This document shows positions 1-6,378 of a DNA stretch of 29,957 nt, one piece after another. The notes beneath the pieces were generated by a model. It worked only from the letters and a program-made list of their open reading frames with translations. It was not told where the DNA came from and searched no databases. The translations under genes were made by a program, and so were the position numbers. Within the stretch, counting starts at the first letter, position 1, and each line of letters starts with the position of its first letter. Source of the stretch: Planctomycetota bacterium (lineage in GTDB: Bacteria > Planctomycetota > PUPC01 > DSUN01); assembly GCA_016872875.1 (NCBI GenBank), contig VGYW01000045.1, positions 1-29,957 on the forward strand, in the 5' to 3' direction.

Positions 1-603
1 GCCCTCGCCGAGGATGACGCAGAGGATGGGCACGCGGAGGGTCGAGAGGTCGGCGATGTTCTCGGCGATGGACTGCGCGATGCCGCGCTCCTCGGCCCCC
101 ACGCCGGGGTAGGCGCCCGCCGTGTCAATGAACATGACGATGGGAATGCCGAGCCGCTCGGCGAGGCGCGCCTTGTGCATCGCCTTGCGGTAGCCCTCGG
201 GGTGTGCGAGGCCCCAGTTGCAGGCGACGCTCTCGCGGGTGGACTTGCCCTTGCGGTGTCCGATGGCGAGGATTCGGCGGCCGTCGAGTCGGGCGAAGCC
301 GCAGACCACCGCCGCGTCGTCGCGGAACAGCCGGTCGCCGTGGAGCTCGATGAATTGCGAGCACATCATGGCGATGAAGTCCATCGTGGACGGCCTGTCG
401 CGGTGGCGCGCGACCTGCACCGTCTGCCAGGGGGTGAGGTTGGCGTAGATGGCGCGGGCGAGGCGGCGCTGCTCGGCGCGGAGCTGCTCGATGGTCTCCG
501 AGAGGTCCACGCCCTTGGCCTCCTGGAAGGCCGCGAGCTCTTGAATCTTCTTCTCCAGGTCGAAGATGGGGCGCTCGAAGTCGAGGCCGCTCGGTGCGCT
601 CAT
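1..603 (-). CDS. accA: Acetyl-CoA carboxylase carboxyltransferase subunit alpha (partial, C-terminus outside window)
   Basis: AccA is half of the carboxyltransferase of acetyl-CoA carboxylase, which moves the carboxyl group from carboxybiotin to acetyl-CoA to make malonyl-CoA for fatty-acid synthesis in the cytoplasm. About 201 N-terminal residues of a usual ~320 are visible. They begin MSAPSGLDFERPIFDLEKK, the typical AccA helical start, and continue with DRPSTMDFI, HGDRLFRDD, GHRKGKSTRE and MFIDTAGAYPGVGAEERGIA, a block diagnostic of the family. The ATG (603-601) overlaps the stop of the upstream kinase as ATGA, so the two are probably translationally coupled. The gene was read directly on the minus strand because it runs off the edge. 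Identity is essentially certain from the motifs. Confidence 0.97.
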   Translation of the reverse strand, partial: MSAPSGLDFERPIFDLEKKIQELAAFQEAKGVDLSETIEQLRAEQRRLARAIYANLTPWQTVQVARHRDRPSTMDFIAMMCSQFIELHGDRLFRDDAAVVCGFARLDGRRILAIGHRKGKSTRESVACNWGLAHPEGYRKAMHKARLAERLGIPIVMFIDTAGAYPGVGAEERGIAQSIAENIADLSTLRVPILCVILGEG

Positions 604-1460
604 GGTGAAGCTCCCTCAGGGGGCTTTTCGAACACGCGCAGGCGCTTGAGGCGCATCAACACGTCGGCCATGCTCTGCGGCCGCCGGTCAGGATTCTTGT
701 CCAGCATCGCCACCACGAGGTCGTTGATCTCGCGCGTGAGGTTCTTGTTGAAGGTCCACGGCCACGGGGGCGGCTGGCGCAGGTGCATGTTGAGGAGCTC
801 GTTGCGGTTGCCTGAGATGAACGGCGGCCTGCGCGCGAGGACCTCGAAGACGGTGGCGCCGAAGGAGTAGATGTCGGTGCGGAAGTCGGGCCGCCTGCGG
901 CGGATGGTCTCCGGGGCGATGTAGGGGCGCGTCCCCGCGATGCGCCGCAGCCCCGGGAGGAAGCGATGCCAGGACTTCGGCGCCGGCTCGGCCAGCGCGA
1001 AGTCGGTCAGCTTCACGCAGCAGTCGTCCCCCACCAGGAAGTTCTCCGGCTTGATGTCCATGTGGATGATGCCGCGGTCGTGAACGTAGAGGAGCGCGGC
1101 GGCCATCTGAAGCAGGATGTCGTGCGTCCGCGCCGCCACGAGCGGGTCCCCCTTGCGGTCCAGCACCCGCACCTTCAGGTTCCGGCTCGGAAAGTACTCC
1201 ATCACAATGATCGGAAAGGGCGGCCCGGGGACGAGTTCCTGGACCTCGATCACGTTGGGGTGCGTGAGCCCGACGGCCATCCTGGCCTCGCGGCGCAGGG
1301 AGCGGACGGCGGCGGCCTCGCGCAACTTGTCGGGCCGCAGCCGCTTCACCGCCACGATGGTCCCGTCGGGCGCGCTCGCCCGGCAGATCTCCGCCGTCTC
1401 GCCCGTCCAGATGATCGCCTCGACGCGGTAGAGGTCGGCGGTGAAGGTCAGTATGGCCAT
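600..1460 (-). CDS. Eukaryotic-like Ser/Thr protein kinase, single soluble domain
   Basis: A 286-residue protein that is almost entirely one protein-kinase fold. Visible subdomains are the VAVK lysine (K39), an alpha-C glutamate (E58), the catalytic loop HMDIKPEN (D135, N140), the metal-binding DFA (D153), a GTRPYIAPE activation-segment end and TDIYSFG of helix F. The glycine-rich loop is degenerate (WTGETAEICRA). The usual HRD is HMD and DFG is DFA, so it is a non-RD kinase that still keeps Lys, both Asp and Asn and could be active. There is no transmembrane or extracellular sensor domain, unlike most PknB-type kinases. It starts at ATG 1460 behind a sigma70-like promoter (1527-1555) and its stop overlaps the accA start. 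The substrate is unknown; the accA coupling is suggestive only. Confidence 0.93.
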   Translation of the reverse strand: MAILTFTADLYRVEAIIWTGETAEICRASAPDGTIVAVKRLRPDKLREAAAVRSLRREARMAVGLTHPNVIEVQELVPGPPFPIIVMEYFPSRNLKVRVLDRKGDPLVAARTHDILLQMAAALLYVHDRGIIHMDIKPENFLVGDDCCVKLTDFALAEPAPKSWHRFLPGLRRIAGTRPYIAPETIRRRRPDFRTDIYSFGATVFEVLARRPPFISGNRNELLNMHLRQPPPWPWTFNKNLTREINDLVVAMLDKNPDRRPQSMADVLMRLKRLRVFEKPPEGASP

Positions 1461-1526
1461 CCCTGGTCACTTGCCGCTCGGGCCCATGGGCCTGCCGAGA
1501 GAGCGCAACACACGCCTCAGCGGGAG

Positions 1527-1555
1527 ATGTTACCAGAACGGCACAACCTGGTCAA
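1527..1555 (-). promoter_or_regulatory. Candidate sigma70 promoter for kinase-accA
   Basis: Read on the minus strand, a -35 box TTGACC (1555-1550) is followed after exactly 17 bases by a -10 box TAACAT (1532-1527), preceded by TGG. It lies 67 bases upstream of the kinase start. This is a sequence match only. Confidence 0.55.
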
Positions 1556-1602
1556 GATAGGCAGAGGCCCGTCGTCGCGCCCCGCATCGCAGAACCCTCC
1601 TC

Positions 1603-1670
1603 AATCGTCCTCGTCCTCGACTCTGCCCGCGACAAACCAAGGGAATCGAGGGCGAGGGACGAGGACGATT
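1603..1670. repeat. Fold-back element made of TCGTCC-type hexamer repeats
   Basis: The left arm (1603-1620, AATCGTCCTCGTCCTCGA) is complementary to the right arm (1646-1670), which reads TCGAGGGCGAGGGACGAGG and ends in ACGATT. The loop is about 25 bases. It lies between the divergent kinase and tyrA promoters. The same unit type recurs at 3544-3645. The rest of the 1461-1786 gap holds only the two promoters. Confidence 0.75.
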
Positions 1671-1705
1671 ACGATGGAGGGACTGTGGGCGTTGCGAAAG
1701 GCTAT

Positions 1706-1734
1706 TTGACACTGGCATGACCATCTGGTAAACT
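1706..1734 (+). promoter_or_regulatory. Candidate sigma70 promoter for tyrA
   Basis: A consensus -35 TTGACA (1706-1711) is followed after 17 bases by TAAACT (1729-1734), with TGG just before the -10. It is the best promoter match in the window. A transcription start near 1741 would fit translation from ATG 1787. Confidence 0.65.
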
Positions 1735-1786
1735 CTCACTGGATTGCTGCGGCCCGGTGGAATCCGCGATTGGAGAGCGAGAGCGC

Positions 1787-2656
1787 ATGGGCGGGCGAGG
1801 CTCCGGGGTGCTTCCGTTTCGCACGGTGGCGATCGTTGGCGTGGGGCTGATCGGCGGCTCGCTCGGCCTGGCGCTCCGCCAGCGGGGCCTCGCCCGGCGA
1901 GTGGTGGGAGTCGGCCGGCGGCAGGCCGCGGTGGACCGCGCGGTGGAACTCGGCGCGATTGACGCCGGCACGCTCGACCTGCGCGCGGGCGTGGCCGAGG
2001 CCGAGCTCGTCGTCCTCGCCACCCCCGTCCGCGCGATGGTGGAGCTGGCCCGCGCGGCGGCCGACGCCTTGCCGCGCGGGGCGCTGATGACCGACGTGGG
2101 GAGCACCAAGGCCGGACTCGTGCGTGGCCTGGAAGAGGTCGCCGGCTCCCGATTCCGCTACGTCGGCTCCCACCCGATGGCCGGCTCCGAGCGGCGCGGG
2201 GTGGACGAGGCGTCCCCCGGCCTCTTCGACGGCGCGCTCTGCTTCGTCACCCCCACCCTGCGAACCGACCAGCGGGCGCTCGCCGTGGTCTGCGAGCTCT
2301 GGCAGGCCCTGGGCGCGCGCGTCCGCAGCCTCGACCCCGCGGAGCACGACCGCCTGCTGGCCTTCGCGAGCCACCTGCCGCACCTCGTGGCCGCCGCACT
2401 CGTCAACGCCGCGCCCCCGGATGCCTTGGCGTGCGCCGGGCCGGGCTTCCGCGACTCCACCCGCATCGCCTCCGGCGACCCGCGGCTGTGGGCCGACGTG
2501 TGCCTCGAGAACCGCGACCGCCTCATCGAGGCCCTCGCGCAGATCGAGCAACAGCTCCGCACCCTGCACGCCATCATCCGCGACTCCAGGGAGGTGGAGC
2601 TCCTTGGCTGGCTCGAGAGCGCCAAGGCCGCACGCGACCACTACGTATGTTCTTGA
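1787..2656 (+). CDS. tyrA: Prephenate (or arogenate) dehydrogenase, TyrA type
   Basis: This enzyme carries out the NAD(P)-dependent oxidative decarboxylation of prephenate to 4-hydroxyphenylpyruvate (or of arogenate to tyrosine) in tyrosine synthesis. The 289-residue protein opens with a Rossmann strand and dinucleotide loop GVGLIGGSLG (G18-x-G20-x-x-G23). TDVGSTK follows near residue 102, then the TyrA signature SHPMAGSE (128-135) and SHLPHL (195-200) with the family's conserved histidine. The helical dimerisation domain ends with a conserved-looking RDS...LLGWLESAK tail. No C-terminal ACT or chorismate-mutase domain is present. ATG 1787 is preferred because GGAG lies 11 bases upstream; an in-frame GTG at 1757 would add 10 residues. 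A strong promoter lies at 1706-1734. Confidence 0.93.
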   Translation: MGGRGSGVLPFRTVAIVGVGLIGGSLGLALRQRGLARRVVGVGRRQAAVDRAVELGAIDAGTLDLRAGVAEAELVVLATPVRAMVELARAAADALPRGALMTDVGSTKAGLVRGLEEVAGSRFRYVGSHPMAGSERRGVDEASPGLFDGALCFVTPTLRTDQRALAVVCELWQALGARVRSLDPAEHDRLLAFASHLPHLVAAALVNAAPPDALACAGPGFRDSTRIASGDPRLWADVCLENRDRLIEALAQIEQQLRTLHAIIRDSREVELLGWLESAKAARDHYVCS

Positions 2657-2680
2657 TGAGGCCGGCTAACGCAACTGAAG

Positions 2681-2752
2681 AGGATGATTGGATGGATGGA
2701 TGAATGGATGATTGTCAGACACCCATCCACCCATCCATTCATCCATTCATCC
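2681..2752. repeat. Fold-back element of GGAT/GAAT tetranucleotide repeats
   Basis: The left arm (about 2681-2712) is a run of GGAT, GGAT and GAAT units. The right arm (2721-2751) carries the complementary CATCC/CATTC units. The loop contains TTGTCAGACA. A purely computed open frame would put the diguanylate cyclase start inside this repeat, which is unlikely. The same repeat family recurs at 19747-19836 and 26122-26192. Confidence 0.85.
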
Positions 2753-2788
2753 CCCGCTGACGTGGGAAGACCCTGGAACCCAAGGCCG

Positions 2789-3544
2789 ATGAGCAAGAAG
2801 TTCACCTTCCGCCTCCAGGAGCTCCACTCCCTCCACGCCAACCTGCGCGTCGTCTTCGTCCTCATGCTCGCCCTCACCGTGTGCATCCTCGGCTACATGG
2901 CCGTCAGGGTGTTCGCGATGAGCGCCCCCATGCTGACGGCGGACATCGCGGGCCTCTGCATCTTCTCGGTGGCCTGCCTGCTCCTGACCGTCGGCCAGCT
3001 CATGTGCCTGCGCCGCATGCGCCACGACACCCGTGAGAAGATCGAGCTCCTGACCTTCGTGGACGAGTTGACCGGCGTGCAGAACTTCCGCTACCTCGAC
3101 CAGCGGCTCGCCGAGGAGCTCCAGCGCGCAAGGCGCCACGGATACCCGCTGTCCGTGGTCTACATTGACCTCGACAACTTCAAGCTGGTCAACGACACCT
3201 ACGGGCACGAGGCGGGCAACATGGTGCTGCGCCGCGTGTCGCAGGCCCTGCGGGCCAACATCCGGGGCGAGGACTTCGTCGGACGCCTCGGCGGCGACGA
3301 GTTCCTCGTCGTCCTCCCGCAGACCGACGCCTCCGGCGCGCTCATCGCCGCCGAACGCATCAGGAACAAGCTCGCCGCACTCGGCCTCCTTGGCCCGGGC
3401 GACGAGCGGATCGACTTCGTCGGCTTCTCCATGGGCGTCGCCAGCTACCCGGCCCAGGGCGATACGCGCGACGACCTCATCCGCGCCGCCGACGAAGCCA
3501 TGTACCGCGCCAAGCGCGCCGGCGGCGACCGCGTGTGCCTGTGA
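2789..3544 (+). CDS. Membrane diguanylate cyclase (GGDEF domain)
   Basis: It is predicted to make cyclic di-GMP from two GTP at the inner membrane. In 251 residues there are two membrane segments (about 20-44 and 51-74) with only a short loop between them, so there is no obvious periplasmic sensor domain. The GGDEF domain runs from about residue 86 (TFVDELTGVQNFRYL) to the end. The active-site GGDEF (168-172) is intact, as is the inhibitory I-site RxxD (R159-G-E-D162), which sits exactly five residues before it. YIDLDNFKLVNDTYGH and SMGVASYP are also present. The start at ATG 2789 avoids a 35-residue extension encoded by the upstream GGAT repeat. The protein should therefore be an active, product-inhibited cyclase. 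Confidence 0.93.
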   Translation: MSKKFTFRLQELHSLHANLRVVFVLMLALTVCILGYMAVRVFAMSAPMLTADIAGLCIFSVACLLLTVGQLMCLRRMRHDTREKIELLTFVDELTGVQNFRYLDQRLAEELQRARRHGYPLSVVYIDLDNFKLVNDTYGHEAGNMVLRRVSQALRANIRGEDFVGRLGGDEFLVVLPQTDASGALIAAERIRNKLAALGLLGPGDERIDFVGFSMGVASYPAQGDTRDDLIRAADEAMYRAKRAGGDRVCL

Positions 3545-3645
3545 TCGTCCTCGTCCCTCGTCCTCGTCCTCGTCCTCGATCCTCCTGGCATGGGGAGGGG
3601 ACAAGAGTCGAGGACGAGGGACGAGGACGAGGGACGAGGACGAAC
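3544..3645. repeat. Long fold-back element of TCGTCC-type hexamer repeats
   Basis: The left arm (about 3544-3582) is built of GTCCTC/GTCCCTC units. The right arm (about 3607-3643) carries the complementary GAGGAC/GAGGGAC units. The loop is about 24 bases and includes CTGGCATGGGGAGG. It directly follows the diguanylate cyclase stop. It could act as a terminator-like hairpin, but no T-run follows it. Confidence 0.85.
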
Positions 3646-3691
3646 AAAGCCAGTGCCACTCACACCCAAACAACATCACACGACCGAGCGG

Positions 3692-5062
3692 GTGGACGTG
3701 CCGCTGCCGCGCGAGACGCGCAACGAGCTCCTCCTCCTCGTGGGCCTCTTCGTCTCCGCGCGCCTCATGAGCGTCTGGTGGTTCCAGCCGCGCCACAACG
3801 ACGTGGCGACCTTCTTCTTCCCCTTCGCCTGGCTCCAGAGCAAGGGCATCTTCCCCTTCATCCACTACTGGTTCGAATACCTGCCCGTGCAGGCATATCT
3901 GCTCGTCGCCCTGCGCTGGCTGGCCACAGCGCTCTGCGGCAGGGGCGACCCGGCCTTCGAGTGCGTCTGCCTCGTCCGCACCGTCCAGGTCGCCTCCGTG
4001 GTCTGGGAGCTGGGCATTCTCCACCTCGTCTACACCCTGGCCAAGATGCTCCGCGGCCCGAAGCCGGCCGTCCGCGCCTGCTGGATTTACGTCGCGCTCT
4101 TCTCCACCGCCTTCGTCTCCCTGAGCTACGTCGAGACCTTCCCCGCCTTCCTCCTCCTGGTCAGCGTGTTCCTGGCGGCCTACAGCAAGCCGTCGTGGAC
4201 CGCCGTGGTGATCGCGGGGGGGTTCATGGCCAAGCTCTTCCCCATCGGCGTGCTCCCCGCGGCCCTCAAGTGCGACGCCCGCTGGCGCTGGCGCCTGACG
4301 ACGCTTGGGGCCTTCGCCCTCGCCGCGGTCGCGCTCGCGGCGCCCTTCATCCTCAGCGGACGCCCCTGGCTCGGACTCTCCCTCGAGGTCACGGCCAAGC
4401 GCCCGCCCTGGGAAACCGTGTGGGCGCTCCTCGACAAGCGCCGCGACTTCGGCTACATCGGCCCAGACAAGAGGGACATGACCGCCGCCTTCTTCGACGA
4501 GAAGGCCGGCTTCGGCGTGGCACCCGGCACGAAAGAGCTCCTCGACACGATGCCGATCATGATGCCTCCAGGGCAGGCGAGAACAACCATCTACTACTAC
4601 GTGGCCGCCCACTTCGCCAAGGACCCGCGGTTCCTCGACTCGGCGCCGAGGGCCAGCGCGACATACGCCTGGGTCTACGGCGGGGTCGGGCTCGCCCTGG
4701 CGGTATTCTACCTCGTCACGTTCGCCCGGTTGCCCTCGGCGCTGCCGCCGCGGCGCCGCCTCTACCTGGCCGCCTTCACCATGCTCCTGCTCTTCTTCTA
4801 CGCCAAGGGCTGGAGCCCGCAGTTCGTCATCTACCTCATCCCGCTGGTCCTCATCACCTTCCCGGTCGGGGAGGGAGGGTTGTGGGCATTGCTGCTCACC
4901 GTTGTGACCTTTCTCCAGATGCCGCTCTGGGCCGTCTATGTCCACGGCCGCGAGGGGCTGGGCGTGGCCGACCAGCTTCTCCTCCACGCCACGGCCATCG
5001 GGCGGGCCGTCCTCTTCCTCGCCATCGCCCTCCGCCTCTACCCCCGCCTCTTCCGCGACTGA
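3692..5062 (+). CDS. Polytopic membrane protein, GT-C-fold glycosyltransferase-like (GT87/DUF2029 type)
   Basis: A protein of about 456 residues with many hydrophobic segments from LLLLVGLFVSARLM onward. An early extracytoplasmic loop carries RHNDVATFFFPFAW, an Asp-containing loop of the kind that holds the catalytic acid in GT-C polyprenol-dependent transferases. A late motif, FYAKGWSPQFVIYLIP, resembles the KG(W/F)SPQ signature of mannosyltransferase-like DUF2029 proteins. It probably transfers a sugar from a polyprenyl phosphate donor on the outer face of the membrane. The start is uncertain. ATG 3590 lies inside the simple repeat, so GTG 3692 (VDVPLPRETRNE) is chosen, although no clear ribosome site is visible; GTG 3653 is an alternative. 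It sits alone, 147 bases after the cyclase. Confidence 0.75.
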   Translation: MDVPLPRETRNELLLLVGLFVSARLMSVWWFQPRHNDVATFFFPFAWLQSKGIFPFIHYWFEYLPVQAYLLVALRWLATALCGRGDPAFECVCLVRTVQVASVVWELGILHLVYTLAKMLRGPKPAVRACWIYVALFSTAFVSLSYVETFPAFLLLVSVFLAAYSKPSWTAVVIAGGFMAKLFPIGVLPAALKCDARWRWRLTTLGAFALAAVALAAPFILSGRPWLGLSLEVTAKRPPWETVWALLDKRRDFGYIGPDKRDMTAAFFDEKAGFGVAPGTKELLDTMPIMMPPGQARTTIYYYVAAHFAKDPRFLDSAPRASATYAWVYGGVGLALAVFYLVTFARLPSALPPRRRLYLAAFTMLLLFFYAKGWSPQFVIYLIPLVLITFPVGEGGLWALLLTVVTFLQMPLWAVYVHGREGLGVADQLLLHATAIGRAVLFLAIALRLYPRLFRD

Positions 5063-5080
5063 GCCGCCGTCAGGCCGTCT

Positions 5081-5116
5081 ATCCCAACTTGGGATATGCG
5101 ACAGCCTGCGCATAAT
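5081..5116 (+). promoter_or_regulatory. Promoter with two overlapping palindromic operators for the R-M regulator
   Basis: A 15-base palindrome ATCCCAACTTGGGAT (5081-5095) abuts a second inverted repeat, TATGCG-N8-CGCATA (5095-5114). A sigma70-like promoter is embedded in them: TTGGGA (5089-5094), 16 bases, CATAAT (5111-5116). It lies 24 bases before the GTG of the XRE gene. The arrangement is what one expects for an autoregulated controller protein of a restriction-modification system. That the XRE protein binds here is inference. Confidence 0.6.
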
Positions 5117-5139
5117 CTGCTGCCACAAGGAACTCTCGC

Positions 5140-5382
5140 GTGGAGAAGTCCGTCTTCTCGACAAAGTACACGCTCTTTCTGCGCCTGCTGCGCGAAGCCA
5201 GGAACGCGGCAGGCCTGAGCCAGGCTCAGGCTGCCGAGCGCCTGGGCCGGCCACAGTCGTTCATCTCCAAGTGCGAGTCGGGCGAACGGCGCATAGACCT
5301 GGTTGAGTTCCTTCAGTTCTGTCGGCTGTATGGCTGCGACCCACACGAGATTCTGCGGCGACTCGAACGAGAGCAGAGATGA
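5140..5382 (+). CDS. XRE-family HTH regulator, C-protein-like controller of the R-M system
   Basis: An 80-residue protein that is essentially one lambda-repressor/XRE helix-turn-helix domain (about 12-70): LRLLREARNAAGLSQAQAAE, RLGRPQSFISKCESGERRID, then LVEFLQFCRLYGCDPHEIL. The size and isolated-domain form match controller (C) proteins that time expression of restriction-modification genes. It starts at GTG 5140 with AAGGA eight bases upstream. Its stop overlaps the next ATG as ATGA (5379-5382), so it is translationally coupled to the nuclease gene. Palindromes overlapping its own promoter (5081-5114) suggest autoregulation. It could instead be a short-patch regulator unrelated to C proteins, but the context argues against that. 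Confidence 0.85.
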   Translation: MEKSVFSTKYTLFLRLLREARNAAGLSQAQAAERLGRPQSFISKCESGERRIDLVEFLQFCRLYGCDPHEILRRLEREQR

Positions 5383-6221
5383 AGCGTCCGGGCGGCAAAG
5401 TCAAGCACGAGTACCCCGTGTGCGTACGCCACCAGAAAGAGCGCAAGGATGTTCGGCTGCGACACTACTTCCTGTGCGACGTGTGCTCGCAGAAGTGGCA
5501 GACAGACGCCTTCGACAACGCGCCGCCGCTCTACGTCGGGGAGCCGGTCAGCGGCTACTGCCTGCTGTGCAATCGCCACCAGGATGGGATAAGGTTGCGC
5601 ACGTGGTTCCTCTGCGATATCTGCCATCGCGTTGCCGGGGCCATCGGGCGAAGCCACGTGTCCGAGCTTGCTCTCGTGGACTTCTGGCATCAGAATGTCC
5701 GCGCCGTCTACCCCAAGCTCGCGCTCGTGCAGAATGACCCGCCCGACCTGCGGCCACGAAGGGAGACCGACCGGAGCGGCGCCGCACCCGTGGACTTCCT
5801 TGTTCGCGATGAAGACACGGGGAACGTGCTCTTCGCAATTGAGAACAAGACGGGCAGGAGCTCCATCAGGGAAATGAGCCAGTTCCAGTTGGATGTTTCG
5901 GACTGCGACTGTATTCTGAATGAGATGAGGTCGCATGGACGGCCTGTCTATGTCGTCCACGCGCAAGTGGTGGAACTATGGCATCCACCAACCGTGGGGT
6001 TCCGGGCCGTCGGGATGTGGTGGACGGACGTCTACCGGCTGGCTGAGCATTTCGTCGCGGTGAGGATGCGCCGCACGGAGATGCGCGGCGCGGCGTATTT
6101 CAGCCGAAAGGCGTTCCTGCCAATAGAGGACTTCCCGGCAGCGCTTCGGGGCGAGCGGGACTTTGCGCTCGTCGAGCGCTTCCGACGGGAAGGGGTCCCC
6201 CAGCTCTATCGAGCCGACTGA
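5379..6221 (+). CDS. Putative type II restriction endonuclease: tandem zinc ribbons plus PD-(D/E)XK core
   Basis: A 280-residue protein of no named family that I recognise. The N-terminus holds two copies of one zinc-ribbon module with identical spacing. Copy 1 is C15-x2-H18 ... C33-x2-C36 and copy 2 is C61-x2-C64 ... C79-x2-C82. Both contain RHQ, an (I/V)RLR stretch and (Y/W)FLCD(V/I)C. The second half has a candidate nuclease core: P138-V-D139, fifteen residues, then A-I-E155-N-K157-T-G in a hydrophobic strand (NVLFAIENKTG), followed by a helix with SQFQLD. That is the usual D...ExK arrangement of PD-(D/E)XK endonucleases. It is coupled to the upstream XRE gene and followed by a DNA methyltransferase, which makes a restriction enzyme the simplest reading. 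Several codons are more AT-rich at the third position than in neighbouring housekeeping genes. Catalysis and specificity are unproven. Confidence 0.7.
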   Translation: MKRPGGKVKHEYPVCVRHQKERKDVRLRHYFLCDVCSQKWQTDAFDNAPPLYVGEPVSGYCLLCNRHQDGIRLRTWFLCDICHRVAGAIGRSHVSELALVDFWHQNVRAVYPKLALVQNDPPDLRPRRETDRSGAAPVDFLVRDEDTGNVLFAIENKTGRSSIREMSQFQLDVSDCDCILNEMRSHGRPVYVVHAQVVELWHPPTVGFRAVGMWWTDVYRLAEHFVAVRMRRTEMRGAAYFSRKAFLPIEDFPAALRGERDFALVERFRREGVPQLYRAD

Positions 6222-6293
6222 GGCCGTTGGCCGGCATGTGCCAGGTCTCCCTGGCTGTTCCCATCCTGGCAGCCTGCCAAAGCGAAGATTCTG

Positions 6294-6325
6294 TTGACTG
6301 TCGTGCCATGCGGTATTATCATACC
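6294..6325 (+). promoter_or_regulatory. Methyltransferase promoter with palindrome over the -10
   Basis: TTGACT (6294-6299) is followed after 17 bases by TATCAT (6317-6322). The -10 lies inside an inverted repeat GGTAT-TATC-ATACC (6312-6325), a plausible repressor site. It is 54 bases before the methyltransferase ATG. The methylase therefore seems to have its own, separately regulated promoter. The palindrome differs from those at 5081-5114. Confidence 0.55.
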
Positions 6326-6378
6326 TCTGGCTGCCTCGTCGTGTGGGTAGCAGAGGTGGCTTTTGGGAAGTGCGGAAG

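Noticed and set aside
3544..3645. A Rho-independent terminator
   Set aside because: The hairpin is strong but there is no T-run on either strand after the stem, so only a possible terminator-like role is noted.
2747..5254. An 835-codon open frame on the minus strand
   Set aside because: It is a shadow of the diguanylate cyclase and glycosyltransferase genes; its Asp/Glu/Gly/Val-rich composition is the usual antisense artefact of GC-rich codons, and it passes through two repeat elements.
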